Positions 1 to 6,354 of a DNA stretch of 14,870 bases are shown here, piece by piece. The first letter of the stretch is position 1, and every line of letters begins with the position of its first letter. Source of the stretch: Streptosporangiaceae bacterium (lineage in GTDB: Bacteria > Actinomycetota > Actinomycetes > Streptosporangiales > Streptosporangiaceae). A program made the position numbers and the translations under genes. The notes under the pieces were generated by a model. The model saw only the letters and a list, made by a program, of their open reading frames with translations. It did no database searches and was not told where the DNA came from. The stretch is taken from assembly GCA_030045215.1 (NCBI GenBank), contig JASIBJ010000806.1, positions 1 to 14,870 of the forward strand, read 5' to 3'.

Positions 1-33
1 GCGGCGGCTGGCCCTGCGGCGGCTGGCCCTGCG
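1..33. repeat. 15-bp tandem repeat in the coiled-coil gene
   Basis: A 15-base unit (GCGGCGGCTGGCCCT) occurs twice perfectly at 1-15 and 16-30 and continues for three more matching bases. On the minus strand it encodes the pentapeptide QGQPP twice, at the end of the visible Gln-rich tail of the DivIVA-like protein. More copies may lie left of the window edge. Confidence 0.75.
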
Positions 34-970
34 CTTGTCCCCGCGCCTGCTGCGGCTGTGCCTGAGCTTGCCCCTGCTGCTGGCCGTGAGCCTGTCCGGC
101 CACGCCGTCGGCCGCGACCTGGGCGCCCGCGTGCCTGCCCTCGGCGCCGCGGCCACCCTGCTTCTGGTCAGCCGCGCCGATCGCGCCCGCGACCGACCGC
201 GCGACCTCATCTTCCAGCGAGCCTCTGTCGTTCTCCCCGGCCACCAGCGTGGTCACCACGTCGCGAATCTCGGTCAGCCGTCGGAGCGCCTCGGTGTGGC
301 GGGACATCAGCAAGTTGAGCCGCCGTTCTGCCCCGTCGTGAATCGCCGTTGCCCGCGCCGTCGCCTCATCAAGCTGCTGCTTGGCCTGCGCCTTCGCGGT
401 GGCCACCGCGGTCTCGGCGTGCTTGGTTGCGTCCGCAAGCACTTGCTGGGCGTCGGTGGCTGCGCTCTTGCGGGCTTTCTCCGCCTCGGACTTAGCCGTC
501 GCGACGGTCGTCTCGGCCTGCTCCTGGGCCGCGCTCAGCATGCGCTCGGCCTGCTCCTGCGCCTCGGCCCGGCTCTTGTCGGTCTCTGCCTTCGCGTCCG
601 ACCGCAGTTTGGTGGTCTCGGCGTGGGCGTCGGACCGCATCTTGGAGATCTCGTCGTCCGCCCTGGCGCGCTGCGACTTCGCCTCGTCGTCGGCGAGCTT
701 GAGGATCTGGCCGATGCGTTCGCTGATCTCCTCGTGCGGCGGCCTTCCCGCGGACCGCGCGGTCGAGACCTCCAGCTTGAGCCGCTCGTTCTCGTCGAGC
801 GCCTGCGAGAGCCGGTCCTCGAGATCGCGCTTAGCATCCTCGAGGCTCCGCAGGTCGATCCGCAGCGCCGCGACGTACTCGTCGACGGCCCGGCGACTGT
901 ACCCGCGCATCTCCCGCTCGAACTGGTCGTCGTGGCCCAGGTCGGAGGAGAGGTGGCCGTGCTCGCTCAT
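1..970 (-). CDS. DivIVA/FilP-like coiled-coil protein (C-terminus cut by window edge)
   Basis: An ATG at 970-968 opens a frame without a stop down to base 1 (323 codons visible, C-terminus missing). Residues 17-35 carry a DivIVA-type N-terminal motif (F..EMRGYSRRAVDEY, matching the RGY..xxVD pattern). Residues about 36-250 are a nearly continuous heptad-rich helix full of Ala, Glu, Lys and Gln (for example the AEAQEQAERM and AAQEQAETT stretches). Residues about 270-323 form a Gly/Gln/Pro/Ala tail ending in QGQPP repeats. This architecture matches actinobacterial DivIVA/FilP/Scy-type cytoskeletal proteins, often labelled cellulose-binding protein, which assemble at growing poles. A GGGTGA-like ribosome site lies just upstream of the ATG. 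The family call rests on the motif and coiled coil; the exact paralogue is not decided. The gene is divergent from the carbonic anhydrase gene. Confidence 0.85.
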   Translation of the reverse strand, partial: MSEHGHLSSDLGHDDQFEREMRGYSRRAVDEYVAALRIDLRSLEDAKRDLEDRLSQALDENERLKLEVSTARSAGRPPHEEISERIGQILKLADDEAKSQRARADDEISKMRSDAHAETTKLRSDAKAETDKSRAEAQEQAERMLSAAQEQAETTVATAKSEAEKARKSAATDAQQVLADATKHAETAVATAKAQAKQQLDEATARATAIHDGAERRLNLLMSRHTEALRRLTEIRDVVTTLVAGENDRGSLEDEVARSVAGAIGAADQKQGGRGAEGRHAGAQVAADGVAGQAHGQQQGQAQAQPQQARGQAQGQPPQGQPP

Positions 971-1168
971 GATGTCACCCGTCAGGTCCAGTCAGGCCGG
1001 CGCCGGCATGAGCAGGGAGCTAACCCCCCGATCAATAAGGTGCCCGGATTTAGCTGTCTGCATTTGCCGCGCTCGCCGGAGCTGCGGGAACTGACGGCAG
1101 CCAGACGCAACGCAACGGCGGGCGATGTCGGGCACGACTCTGTCCCTAACATCCCGCCCGCGCAACCG

Positions 1169-1218
1169 AAACGATGTTTTATCCGTTTTATTCAATATTC
1201 TGGAGCTAACGTTATCGA
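1169..1218. promoter_or_regulatory. AT-rich promoter-like patch in the divergent intergenic region
   Basis: The 430-base gap between the divergent coiled-coil and carbonic anhydrase genes is GC-rich except here, where runs such as GATGTTTTATCC, TTTTATTCAATATTC and an 8-bp palindrome TAACGTTA (1207-1214) occur. Such AT-rich islands in high-GC actinobacteria usually mark promoters. I cannot assign a convincing -35/-10 pair to either strand. Apart from this patch and the hairpin at 1318-1351, I see nothing else in 971-1400. Confidence 0.35.
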
Positions 1219-1317
1219 ACCGGGACTAGGCGCCCGGCTGTTTCAGGGCGACTGGAACAATCGGCTGGCGCGGGTGGTAATGGACAGGCCCTCGCCGTGG
1301 CCGTGACGGTCGCGCGC

Positions 1318-1351
1318 CGGCCGGCGGCCCGTGTGCCCGTCCCGCCGGCCG
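1318..1351 (+). promoter_or_regulatory. GC hairpin in the leader of the carbonic anhydrase gene
   Basis: CGGCCGGCGG (1318-1327) and CCGCCGGCCG (1342-1351) are perfect 10-bp inverted arms around a 14-base loop. Fourteen bases further on is a TTTTT run at 1367-1371, inside a small GGC-TTTTT-GCC motif. The hairpin lies about 50 bases before the ATG at 1401. With no plus-strand gene upstream, it is more likely a leader structure or attenuator than the end of another gene. Function is inferred only from position. Confidence 0.45.
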
Positions 1352-1400
1352 CCGCCAGTGCCGGGCTTTTTGCCGGAAATACCTGAGATGGGAGGCTGTC

Positions 1401-1967
1401 ATGCATGCGCTGGCGCTGATCGGGGCGCTCGGAGACTCGCGCCCGCAGATCGATGCCGGGGCCTGGGTCGCGCCCGGCGCCGTTGTGGTCGGCGACGTCA
1501 CGCTCGGCCCTGGCTCGTCGGTGTGGTACGGGGCCGTGCTGCGGGCCGATGAGGCGGAGATCGTCGTCGGCGCCGGATGCAACATCCAGGATCTTTGCTG
1601 CCTGCACGTTGATCAGGGCGAGCCCGTGGTACTCGAGGACGGCGTGAGCCTCGGCCATGGGGCCGTCGTGCACGGCGCTTACGTCGGAGCGGGCTCCCTG
1701 ATCGGCATGGGTGCCGTCATCCTCGGCCGGGCGCGGATAGGCGGTGGAAGCCTGGTCGCAGCCGGCACGGTAGTTCGAGCGGGAACCGTCGTCCCTGCCG
1801 GTGTCCTGGTTGCGGGCGTACCTGGTCGCGTGGTCCGCGAGCTGACCAGCTCGGAGAGCAAGACGCTCACCGATACGGCGGCGCACTATGTGGCTCGGGC
1901 GGGCCGTCACCGGGACGCGGCCTGGGCCAGGCTGCCCCCTGACGCCAGCGGCGAACCCGGCCCGTAA
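1401..1967 (+). CDS. Gamma-class carbonic anhydrase family protein (left-handed beta-helix)
   Basis: This is a 188-residue hexapeptide-repeat protein of the usual length for small gamma-carbonic-anhydrase-like proteins (YrdA/PaaY group). The left-handed beta-helix repeats run from about residue 17 to 145 (for example GAWVAPGAVVVGDVTLGPGSSVWYG, cut here to its pattern of [I/V]-G-x4 turns). The three expected metal-binding histidines are present: H69 in NIQDLCCLH, and H86 and H91 in LGHGAVVHG. R48 and D50 in VLRAD and Q63/D64 also match the family. Members interconvert CO2 and bicarbonate as trimers or serve as metal-binding relatives without proven activity. The ATG at 1401 is preceded by a strong GGGAGG ribosome site about 5 bases away. 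The gene appears monocistronic, divergent from the coiled-coil gene, with a hairpin in its leader. Confidence 0.9.
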   Translation: MHALALIGALGDSRPQIDAGAWVAPGAVVVGDVTLGPGSSVWYGAVLRADEAEIVVGAGCNIQDLCCLHVDQGEPVVLEDGVSLGHGAVVHGAYVGAGSLIGMGAVILGRARIGGGSLVAAGTVVRAGTVVPAGVLVAGVPGRVVRELTSSESKTLTDTAAHYVARAGRHRDAAWARLPPDASGEPGP

Positions 1968-2011
1968 TCCGGTGAAAATGGCTGTCGATTCGCGAACACC
2001 ACTAAACCGGC

Positions 2012-2075
2012 ATAAGCCCTGATCGTGAAACATCGGTTAGCGCATGTGGTTAGGGAAATGACCCTCATGGGTCAT
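2012..2075. promoter_or_regulatory. Operator-like cluster: GGTTAG direct repeat and ATGACCC/GGGTCAT inverted repeat
   Basis: ATGACCC (2058-2064) and GGGTCAT (2069-2075) are perfect 7-bp inverted arms with a 4-base spacer, typical of a dimeric repressor site. Just upstream GGTTAG occurs at 2035-2040 and 2048-2053, 13 bases apart, and CTAAACC at 2012-2018 is a near-inverse of it. A TAGCCT hexamer at 2098-2103 fits a loose -10. The cluster sits before the small gene at 2153 and after the carbonic anhydrase stop. The regulator is unknown. Confidence 0.4.
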
Positions 2076-2139
2076 GCACGCCCGCCGGCCAAGCCACTAG
2101 CCTGAACGGCAAGCTGGTGCCCGTGCAGCTCTCGTGGAT

Positions 2140-2144
2140 GGAGG
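2140..2144 (+). promoter_or_regulatory. Ribosome binding site favouring TTG 2153
   Basis: GGAGG is 8 bases before the TTG at 2153, whereas the in-frame GTG at 2117 has no comparable site. This decides the start of the small gene towards 2153. Confidence 0.55.
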
Positions 2145-2152
2145 TGGTCGCG

Positions 2153-2326
2153 TTGGGTGACGACGTCGACCTGCGCTTCCACGATCGCGTCGCACTCGAG
2201 GAGATCGAGCTGTACTCGGAGGTTCTCAGCGCGGTAGCGGCCTCCGACCGCGCGCTCACGCCGGCCGAGATTGACGAAGTGCTGGGAGTACGTCGGCCGG
2301 CTAGCGCGAAGGTTCGCGCTCGCTGA
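2153..2326 (+). CDS. Small conserved-looking hypothetical protein (57 aa)
   Basis: I do not recognise a named family. Starting from TTG 2153 the protein is MGDDVDLRFHDRVALEEI... with an acidic, strongly amphipathic helical centre (DRVALEEIELYSEVLSAV), a second helix with LTPAEIDEVLGV, and a short basic tail ending KVRAR. A GTG at 2117 would add 12 residues, but the GGAGG site at 2140-2144 supports the TTG. There is no signal peptide, membrane segment or cysteine. The frame has clear actinobacterial codon bias. The layout (operator-like repeats upstream, a 74-base gap to the next co-directional gene) suggests a two-gene unit with the 133-residue gene. A role as a small regulatory or adaptor protein is possible but not shown. 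Confidence 0.65.
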   Translation: MGDDVDLRFHDRVALEEIELYSEVLSAVAASDRALTPAEIDEVLGVRRPASAKVRAR

Positions 2327-2400
2327 ACTCCCCGGCTCCAGGGAATCGGCGTTATGTTTGCCGTGGCCGAAAATTATCCGGCGTAACGGGAGCCGGCCAG

Positions 2401-2802
2401 ATGGACAGCACGGATCGGGTGAGCCGCGAAACCGCTCATCTGGAGTCGCCGTGGTCGGGATCCACCGCGGCGCGCGGCACCGCGTTCGGCTATCTGGGAG
2501 TGCGGGTCGAGGATGACCAGGTCTGGACCATCCGCGGTTCTGTTCACGGGCGGTTTCTCGGACAACTGGCGGGCGCCCGTGCGGGAATGGAGGCCACGCG
2601 CCTCACTCCCCTGGCCGCCCGGCTGGTGGCTTGCGGCCTCGGGCAGCGTCCGATGGGAAGGGTTTTCGTCGCTCTCGCGAATGGCACGCATTATGAGCGG
2701 CTGTTGCGTCCGGCGGCGGTCGGGGACCTGAACAAGATTGCCGCCGAGATTGCCCGGTTTAACCAGGCGGCTGGCGTCGTCGGCCCGGCTGACTCCGGCT
2801 AG
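2401..2802 (+). CDS. Hypothetical protein (133 aa)
   Basis: The ATG at 2401 follows a GGGAG ribosome site (about 8 bases), and codon bias is typical of this genome. The N-terminal 28 residues are low-complexity and probably disordered. Residues about 30-58 are a conserved-looking core, YLGVRVEDDQVWTIRG followed by GRFLGQLAGARAGM. Residues 65-105 look like beta strands (RVFVALANGTHYERLL), and 107-125 are a helix ending in EIARFNQAA. There are no membrane segments, signal peptide or known catalytic motif; C78 is the only cysteine. The pattern is that of a soluble mixed alpha/beta protein seen in actinobacteria, but I cannot give a function. The gene ends 9 bases before the convergent mshD stop, so the two transcripts must terminate within or overlap each other. 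Confidence 0.75.
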   Translation: MDSTDRVSRETAHLESPWSGSTAARGTAFGYLGVRVEDDQVWTIRGSVHGRFLGQLAGARAGMEATRLTPLAARLVACGLGQRPMGRVFVALANGTHYERLLRPAAVGDLNKIAAEIARFNQAAGVVGPADSG

Positions 2803-2811
2803 CAGGCCGGC

Positions 2812-3789
2812 TCAGGTTGGCTCCCCCATGACAGCGCCGCGCGAGTACATGACGTCGGTATCCCAGTGGGTGAAGCCGAGCGACTCGTAGAGGCCGATAG
2901 CCGCCGAGTTGGTCTCGTCGACGTACAGCATCACCTCGAGCAGGCCTCGCCCGCGCAGGTAGCGCAGGCCGATCAGCGTGAGCGCCCGGCCGAGGCCGGT
3001 GCCGCGCTCGTCCGGATCTACGCCCACGACGTACACCTCGCCGATGGCCTCGTGTCCGTGCTGTCCATTCCCGGCCTGCAGCTGTCCTCCATGGATCTTG
3101 GTCCAGTGGAAGCCGATCAGTCGGCCCTCGCGCTCGGCGAGGAAGAACCCGTCAGGGTCGAACCACGGCTCGCGTTCGCGCAGGTTGAGGTCCTCGCTTG
3201 TCCAGGCGCCCTGCTCGGGGTGATGGGCGAACGCGCGCTGGTTGAGGCGAACCCACCCATCCTCGTCCTGGCCGGGTATGAACGTGCGCACGCTCACGCC
3301 GTCCGCCAGTTGCGGCCGTCCGATCCTGGCCTGCAACGACCGGCGCATCTGCCAGAGCGCCCTGGCCCGGACGAAGCCCGCCGCCGAGGCGAGGCGGGCC
3401 GCAGCGGGTTGCTCGCCGTGTGCCCACAGACGCAGCCCCGTGTCTCCGGCCTCGGCGACCAGCGCCTCACCCAGGAGCAGGCCGAGGCCTCGGCGCCGGC
3501 TGGCGGGATCGATGACCATTTCGGCGGCCGGCCCTTCCACCGGGTCGGTGGGATCGAGGTGGCCGTAGCCGGCCAGCTGGCCGTCCCGCCAGAGCAGGAC
3601 GTTGCGTGCCCGCGTGTCCCCGCCGTAGCGCAGGTGGAGCATCACGTGCTCGGAAAGTGGGCCCACTCCGTCCTCGTCGGCGGCCCGCTGCACCAGCGCC
3701 AGAGCCGCCGCCGCCTCGTCGGCCGGAATCTGGCCGCCCACCCGGACCACGACGCCGTCGGGAACCGGCGCTTGGCTACCGGTCTGCAT
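2812..3789 (-). CDS. mshD: Mycothiol synthase MshD (mycothiol acetyltransferase)
   Basis: MshD acetylates the cysteine amine of Cys-GlcN-inositol with acetyl-CoA, the last step of mycothiol synthesis in the cytoplasm. The 325-residue protein has the tandem GNAT architecture of the family. The first domain carries its acetyl-CoA loop at residues 92-106 ([15 protein letters not shown]). The second is at 255-275 ([18 protein letters not shown]), followed by [18 protein letters not shown] at 289-306, the usual end of a GNAT fold. Length is close to the roughly 315 residues of known MshD. I chose ATG 3789: the frame stays open to 3960, but the extra 57 residues are Pro/Arg-rich read-through of the glnR tail. 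The start overlaps the 3' end of glnR by 14 bases, so translation is probably coupled. The ribosome site is weak. Confidence 0.93.
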   Translation of the reverse strand: MQTGSQAPVPDGVVVRVGGQIPADEAAAALALVQRAADEDGVGPLSEHVMLHLRYGGDTRARNVLLWRDGQLAGYGHLDPTDPVEGPAAEMVIDPASRRRGLGLLLGEALVAEAGDTGLRLWAHGEQPAAARLASAAGFVRARALWQMRRSLQARIGRPQLADGVSVRTFIPGQDEDGWVRLNQRAFAHHPEQGAWTSEDLNLREREPWFDPDGFFLAEREGRLIGFHWTKIHGGQLQAGNGQHGHEAIGEVYVVGVDPDERGTGLGRALTLIGLRYLRGRGLLEVMLYVDETNSAAIGLYESLGFTHWDTDVMYSRGAVMGEPT

Positions 3790-4618
3790 ACGTCGCGCTC
3801 TGCTGGGTTCCGGCCGGGCGCCCGCCCTGGCGCTGGCCGTAAGCCGGATTGTCCGCGCGGCCGTTGCCAGCATCGGCGAGCGTATCTTCGCTGGCGGGCG
3901 GGCTGGCCTTGTCGGCCTGGTCCTCGGCGGTGACGCCTGAGCGGGCCCTGGCGGGCACAAACCGGTAGCCCACGTTGCGGACCGTGCCGATCAGCCCCTC
4001 GTTTTCCGCCCCGAGTTTGGCCCGAAGTCGGCGAACGTGCACGTCGACGGTCCTGGTGCCGCCGAAGTAGTCATATCCCCACACCTCCTGCAGGAGCTGG
4101 GCTCTGGTGAAGACCCGGCCCGGATACTGGGCCAGGAACTTCAGCAGCTCGAATTCCTTGAAGGTCAGGTCGAGCGCGCGGCCGTTTATGCGGGCGGAGT
4201 AGGTCGCCTCGTTGATGACGAGCCCGCCGGAGCGGATTTCATGCGGCGGCTGCGCGGCCGGCTGGGCCGAGCGGCCGACAGCCAGCCGGAGGCGCGCTTC
4301 CACCTCACCCGGGCCAGCCGTGTGCAAGATGAAGTCGTCGGCTCCCCAGTCCGCTGAGCTGGCCGCCCAGCCGCCATCGGACACGACAACAAGCACCGGG
4401 AGCTGGCTACCGCCCGACCGGAGCGCCCGCAGCACTCGCCTGGCCTGTACCAGGTCCCGCCGGGCGTCGATGAGAACGATTTCGGGCGCAGGCTTACTAG
4501 CAGCGACGTGCTCGGCGGCCGCGGGTGCAACCCGCACGGCGTGCGGGAGCAGGCCGAGCGAGGGCAGGATGTCCGCGGACGACTCGCGCGCGCTGGTGAG
4601 CAGCAGCACAATGCTCAA
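3776..4618 (-). CDS. glnR: GlnR-type orphan OmpR-family response regulator (nitrogen control)
   Basis: GlnR is the global activator/repressor of nitrogen assimilation genes in actinobacteria. The N-terminal receiver-like domain (residues 1-115) begins [10 protein letters not shown] and contains D51 in VLIDARRDL, the position of the family's conserved Asp. It lacks the rest of a normal acidic phosphorylation pocket, as in atypical GlnR. The winged-helix domain spans about 127-225, with the hallmark [48 protein letters not shown] and [13 protein letters not shown] segments. A tail of about 55 polar residues follows. The start is TTG 4618, supported by GGAGGT at 4627-4632, 8 bases away, and by agreement with GlnR N-termini. 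No histidine kinase is adjacent. It is divergent from the sulfur-carrier gene and overlaps mshD. Confidence 0.92.
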   Translation of the reverse strand: MSIVLLLTSARESSADILPSLGLLPHAVRVAPAAAEHVAASKPAPEIVLIDARRDLVQARRVLRALRSGGSQLPVLVVVSDGGWAASSADWGADDFILHTAGPGEVEARLRLAVGRSAQPAAQPPHEIRSGGLVINEATYSARINGRALDLTFKEFELLKFLAQYPGRVFTRAQLLQEVWGYDYFGGTRTVDVHVRRLRAKLGAENEGLIGTVRNVGYRFVPARARSGVTAEDQADKASPPASEDTLADAGNGRADNPAYGQRQGGRPAGTQQSATYADR

Positions 4619-4626
4619 CCGGTGCC

Positions 4627-4632
4627 ACCTCC
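4627..4632 (-). promoter_or_regulatory. Ribosome binding site of glnR, deciding the TTG start
   Basis: Read on the minus strand this is GGAGGT, 8 bases before TTG 4618. It favours TTG over the GTG three codons later, giving an N-terminus like other GlnR proteins. Confidence 0.7.
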
Positions 4633-4731
4633 GGCCTCGGCGTCATGCGCCGGAACTAATACCGCATCGGTCTGAGGATGCACGCCCGGGGTCGTCGTCG
4701 TCGGGGCCCGCTATGAGCGAGGATAGCTGAC

Positions 4732-4989
4732 ATGGCGACTGTGACCTTGCGGTACTGGGCAGCGGCAAAGGACGCGGCTGGGGTCGCGGAGCAGACGGTC
4801 ACGGCCGACACGCTGGCGACGGCGCTGGCCCAGGCGGGCGAATCGCAGGTTCGCGCCCGCCTCGAGCTGGTCCTGCAACGATCATCGTTCCTTGTCAACG
4901 GAGCGCCGGTCGGACGCAGGGCAGCCGAATCTGTGCAGCTCAGCGAGGGTGCGGTGATCGAGGTCCTGCCGCCCTTCGCGGGCGGCTAA
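4732..4989 (+). CDS. MoaD/ThiS-family sulfur-carrier protein
   Basis: An 85-residue beta-grasp (ubiquitin-like) protein starting MATVTLRYWAAAKDAAG, the usual MoaD/ThiS N-terminal strand, and ending EVLPPFAGG with the essential C-terminal Gly-Gly. In this family an E1-like enzyme adenylates the last glycine, which then carries a thiocarboxylate as sulfur donor for molybdopterin, thiamine or other products. The central FLVNGAPV and L(S)EGAVIEVLPPFAGG segments are typical. An AGGA ribosome site lies 8 bases before the ATG. No MoaE, ThiF/MoeB or ThiG gene is in the window, so the pathway is not decided. The sulfurtransferase at 7668 is a possible sulfur source by neighbourhood only. The gene is divergent from glnR and 37 bases upstream of the sigma factor gene. 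Confidence 0.88.
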   Translation: MATVTLRYWAAAKDAAGVAEQTVTADTLATALAQAGESQVRARLELVLQRSSFLVNGAPVGRRAAESVQLSEGAVIEVLPPFAGG

Positions 4990-5026
4990 GGCTGCCCGCC
5001 CGGCCGGCCAACCGCAGATCAGGCAG

Positions 5027-5611
5027 ATGGTGAACCGCTCCCGCGTCGGCGACGTGTTAGTAGGCATGGCAGGCCTCGGAAGCGCCGGAGCCAAGAATTC
5101 CCGGCGGATGCCCTCCGACGAGGATCTCATGCGGGCGCTCTATACCGAGCACGCTGCGCCGCTGCTCAGGTACGCGATGCACCTGATGAGCGGCGATCGT
5201 CAGCGTGCCGAGGACATCGTGCAGGAGACCTTGCTGCGCGCATGGCAACATCCGGAGGCCATCGCCGATCGCCCTGCCCGGCCATGGCTTTTCGCCGTGG
5301 CGAGGAACCTCGCCATCGATGCATACCGCGCGAAGCGCGCGCGGCCGCACGAGGTGGGAGAGGCTGCGCTTGAAGTCCTGCCGGGCTCCGACGACGCCGA
5401 ACGCGCGCTGGAGTCCTGGGCCGTCGCCGACGCGCTCGGCGAACTGCGGCCCGAGCACCGGAGCGTGCTGCTGGAGACGTACTACCGGGGCAAGTCCGTG
5501 GCCGAGGCGGCATCCGCCCTTGGCATACCGGCTGGAACAGTAAAATCTAGGACCTTTTATGCACTCCGTGCCCTTCGACTGGCACTGGAGGAACGGGGGC
5601 TAGCGCCATGA
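5027..5611 (+). CDS. ECF sigma factor, SigL-like (group with zinc-finger anti-sigma)
   Basis: A 194-residue extracytoplasmic-function sigma factor. Region 2 spans about residues 35-105, with LMRALYTEHAAPLLRYA, AEDIVQETLLRAW (core and -10 recognition) and PWLFAVARNLAIDAYR. Region 4 spans about 133-188, with LRPEHRSVLLETYYRG and the helix-turn-helix SVAEAASALGIPAGTVKSR that reads the -35. The sequence resembles M. tuberculosis SigL, from memory. It partners the membrane anti-sigma factor whose ATG overlaps its TGA in an ATGA junction, implying coupled translation and matched amounts. The start is uncertain: ATG 5027 gives 34 residues before region 2, but ATG 5066 or ATG 5108 would fit relatives as well, and none has a strong ribosome site. 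Such pairs usually autoregulate, and the promoter would lie in 4990-5100. Confidence 0.9.
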   Translation: MVNRSRVGDVLVGMAGLGSAGAKNSRRMPSDEDLMRALYTEHAAPLLRYAMHLMSGDRQRAEDIVQETLLRAWQHPEAIADRPARPWLFAVARNLAIDAYRAKRARPHEVGEAALEVLPGSDDAERALESWAVADALGELRPEHRSVLLETYYRGKSVAEAASALGIPAGTVKSRTFYALRALRLALEERGLAP

Positions 5612-6315
5612 GCGTTACAGGTGCCGGTGGCCCCGCGTGCCGGGATATGCGACTGCTGCTCGGCGTGTACGTGGTGGGTGCCATCGATCCGGCGGAGCGG
5701 GCACTGGTGGACGAGCATTTGAGCGAGTGCCCGGCGTGCCGCGATGAGCTGGCTGGCCTGGCCGGGCTGCCCGCGCTGCTCAGCCACGTCCCCGAGGCCG
5801 ACGTTGCCAGGCTTGGCGCGAACGTCGTCAGCCTGCCGGACCAGGCGGAACCGTCGCCGGAACTGCTGAGCTCGCTGCTTGATCACGTTGCCGCGCGGCG
5901 GAGGTCGCGGAGGTGGCGTGGCATCGCGGCCGCGGCGGCCGCGGCTGTTATCGCGGTGGGCGGCACTGCCACGGTGATGGAACTGACCGGCCACGGAAGC
6001 GGCCACCAGCCCGCGGTCGACGTTGCCACCGGAGTGAATACCGCGGCGCATATCACGGCGCGCGTCGACTACTCCATGGCTCCCTGGGGGACCGCGATGC
6101 GGGTGGAGGTGACCGGCATCAAGGCCGGCACCGCGTGCCGCTTCTGGGTGATTACCGGGACCGGGCGATCGTTCGCGGGCGCGTGGACGGTGGCCCAGGC
6201 CGGGTACGCCAGCCCGTGGTACTCGGCTTCCTCCAGGGTTGCCCCGGGCGCCATCCACGCGTTCCAGATCACCACGGCAGGTAATTCGCTGGTCACAATC
6301 CCGGTTACCAGCTGA
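5608..6315 (+). CDS. Membrane anti-sigma factor with zinc-finger (ZAS/zf-HC2) domain
   Basis: A 235-residue partner of the preceding ECF sigma factor. The cytoplasmic N-terminal domain carries the ZAS motif H37-x3-C41-x2-C44 (VDEHLSECPACRDEL), with C11 near the N-terminus as a likely fourth ligand. This domain binds the sigma factor and, in redox-sensing members such as RslA or RsrA, loses zinc on cysteine oxidation. A basic stretch (RRRSRRWR, about 96-104) precedes one membrane segment (about 105-126, Ala/Val rich), with positive-inside topology. The outside domain (about 130-235) is beta-rich and contains C138-region-free surfaces apart from one cysteine in TACRFWVIT, and resembles the extracellular part of RskA/RslA-type proteins. 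The ATG lies within ATGA at the sigma stop. Redox sensing is inferred from the motif and the thioredoxin gene downstream. Confidence 0.9.
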   Translation: MSVTGAGGPACRDMRLLLGVYVVGAIDPAERALVDEHLSECPACRDELAGLAGLPALLSHVPEADVARLGANVVSLPDQAEPSPELLSSLLDHVAARRRSRRWRGIAAAAAAAVIAVGGTATVMELTGHGSGHQPAVDVATGVNTAAHITARVDYSMAPWGTAMRVEVTGIKAGTACRFWVITGTGRSFAGAWTVAQAGYASPWYSASSRVAPGAIHAFQITTAGNSLVTIPVTS

Positions 6316-6354
6316 GCCGGGAATGCGGACGAGTCGCACGGCGCTAGTACCCGC

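Noticed and set aside
35..1306. Plus-strand frame of 423 codons opposite the coiled-coil gene
   Set aside because: It runs antisense to a clear DivIVA-like protein with proper composition; its Leu/Arg/Gly-rich translation is typical of a GC-driven shadow frame.
1212..2033. Minus-strand frame of 273 codons opposite the carbonic anhydrase gene
   Set aside because: The carbonic anhydrase has all metal ligands and a strong ribosome site; this frame shows neither domain nor start signal.
2795..2810. CCGGC/GCCGG hairpin at the convergent end of the 133-residue gene and mshD
   Set aside because: Only 5 base pairs in a very GC-rich stretch, with no T-run on either strand; not enough for a terminator call.
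2866..3933. Plus-strand frame of 355 codons opposite mshD
   Set aside because: It is antisense to the tandem-GNAT mshD, with no recognisable domain and no ribosome site.
3790..3960. Longer N-terminus for MshD
   Set aside because: The 57 extra residues are Pro/Arg-rich and lie wholly inside glnR; known MshD proteins fit the ATG at 3789.
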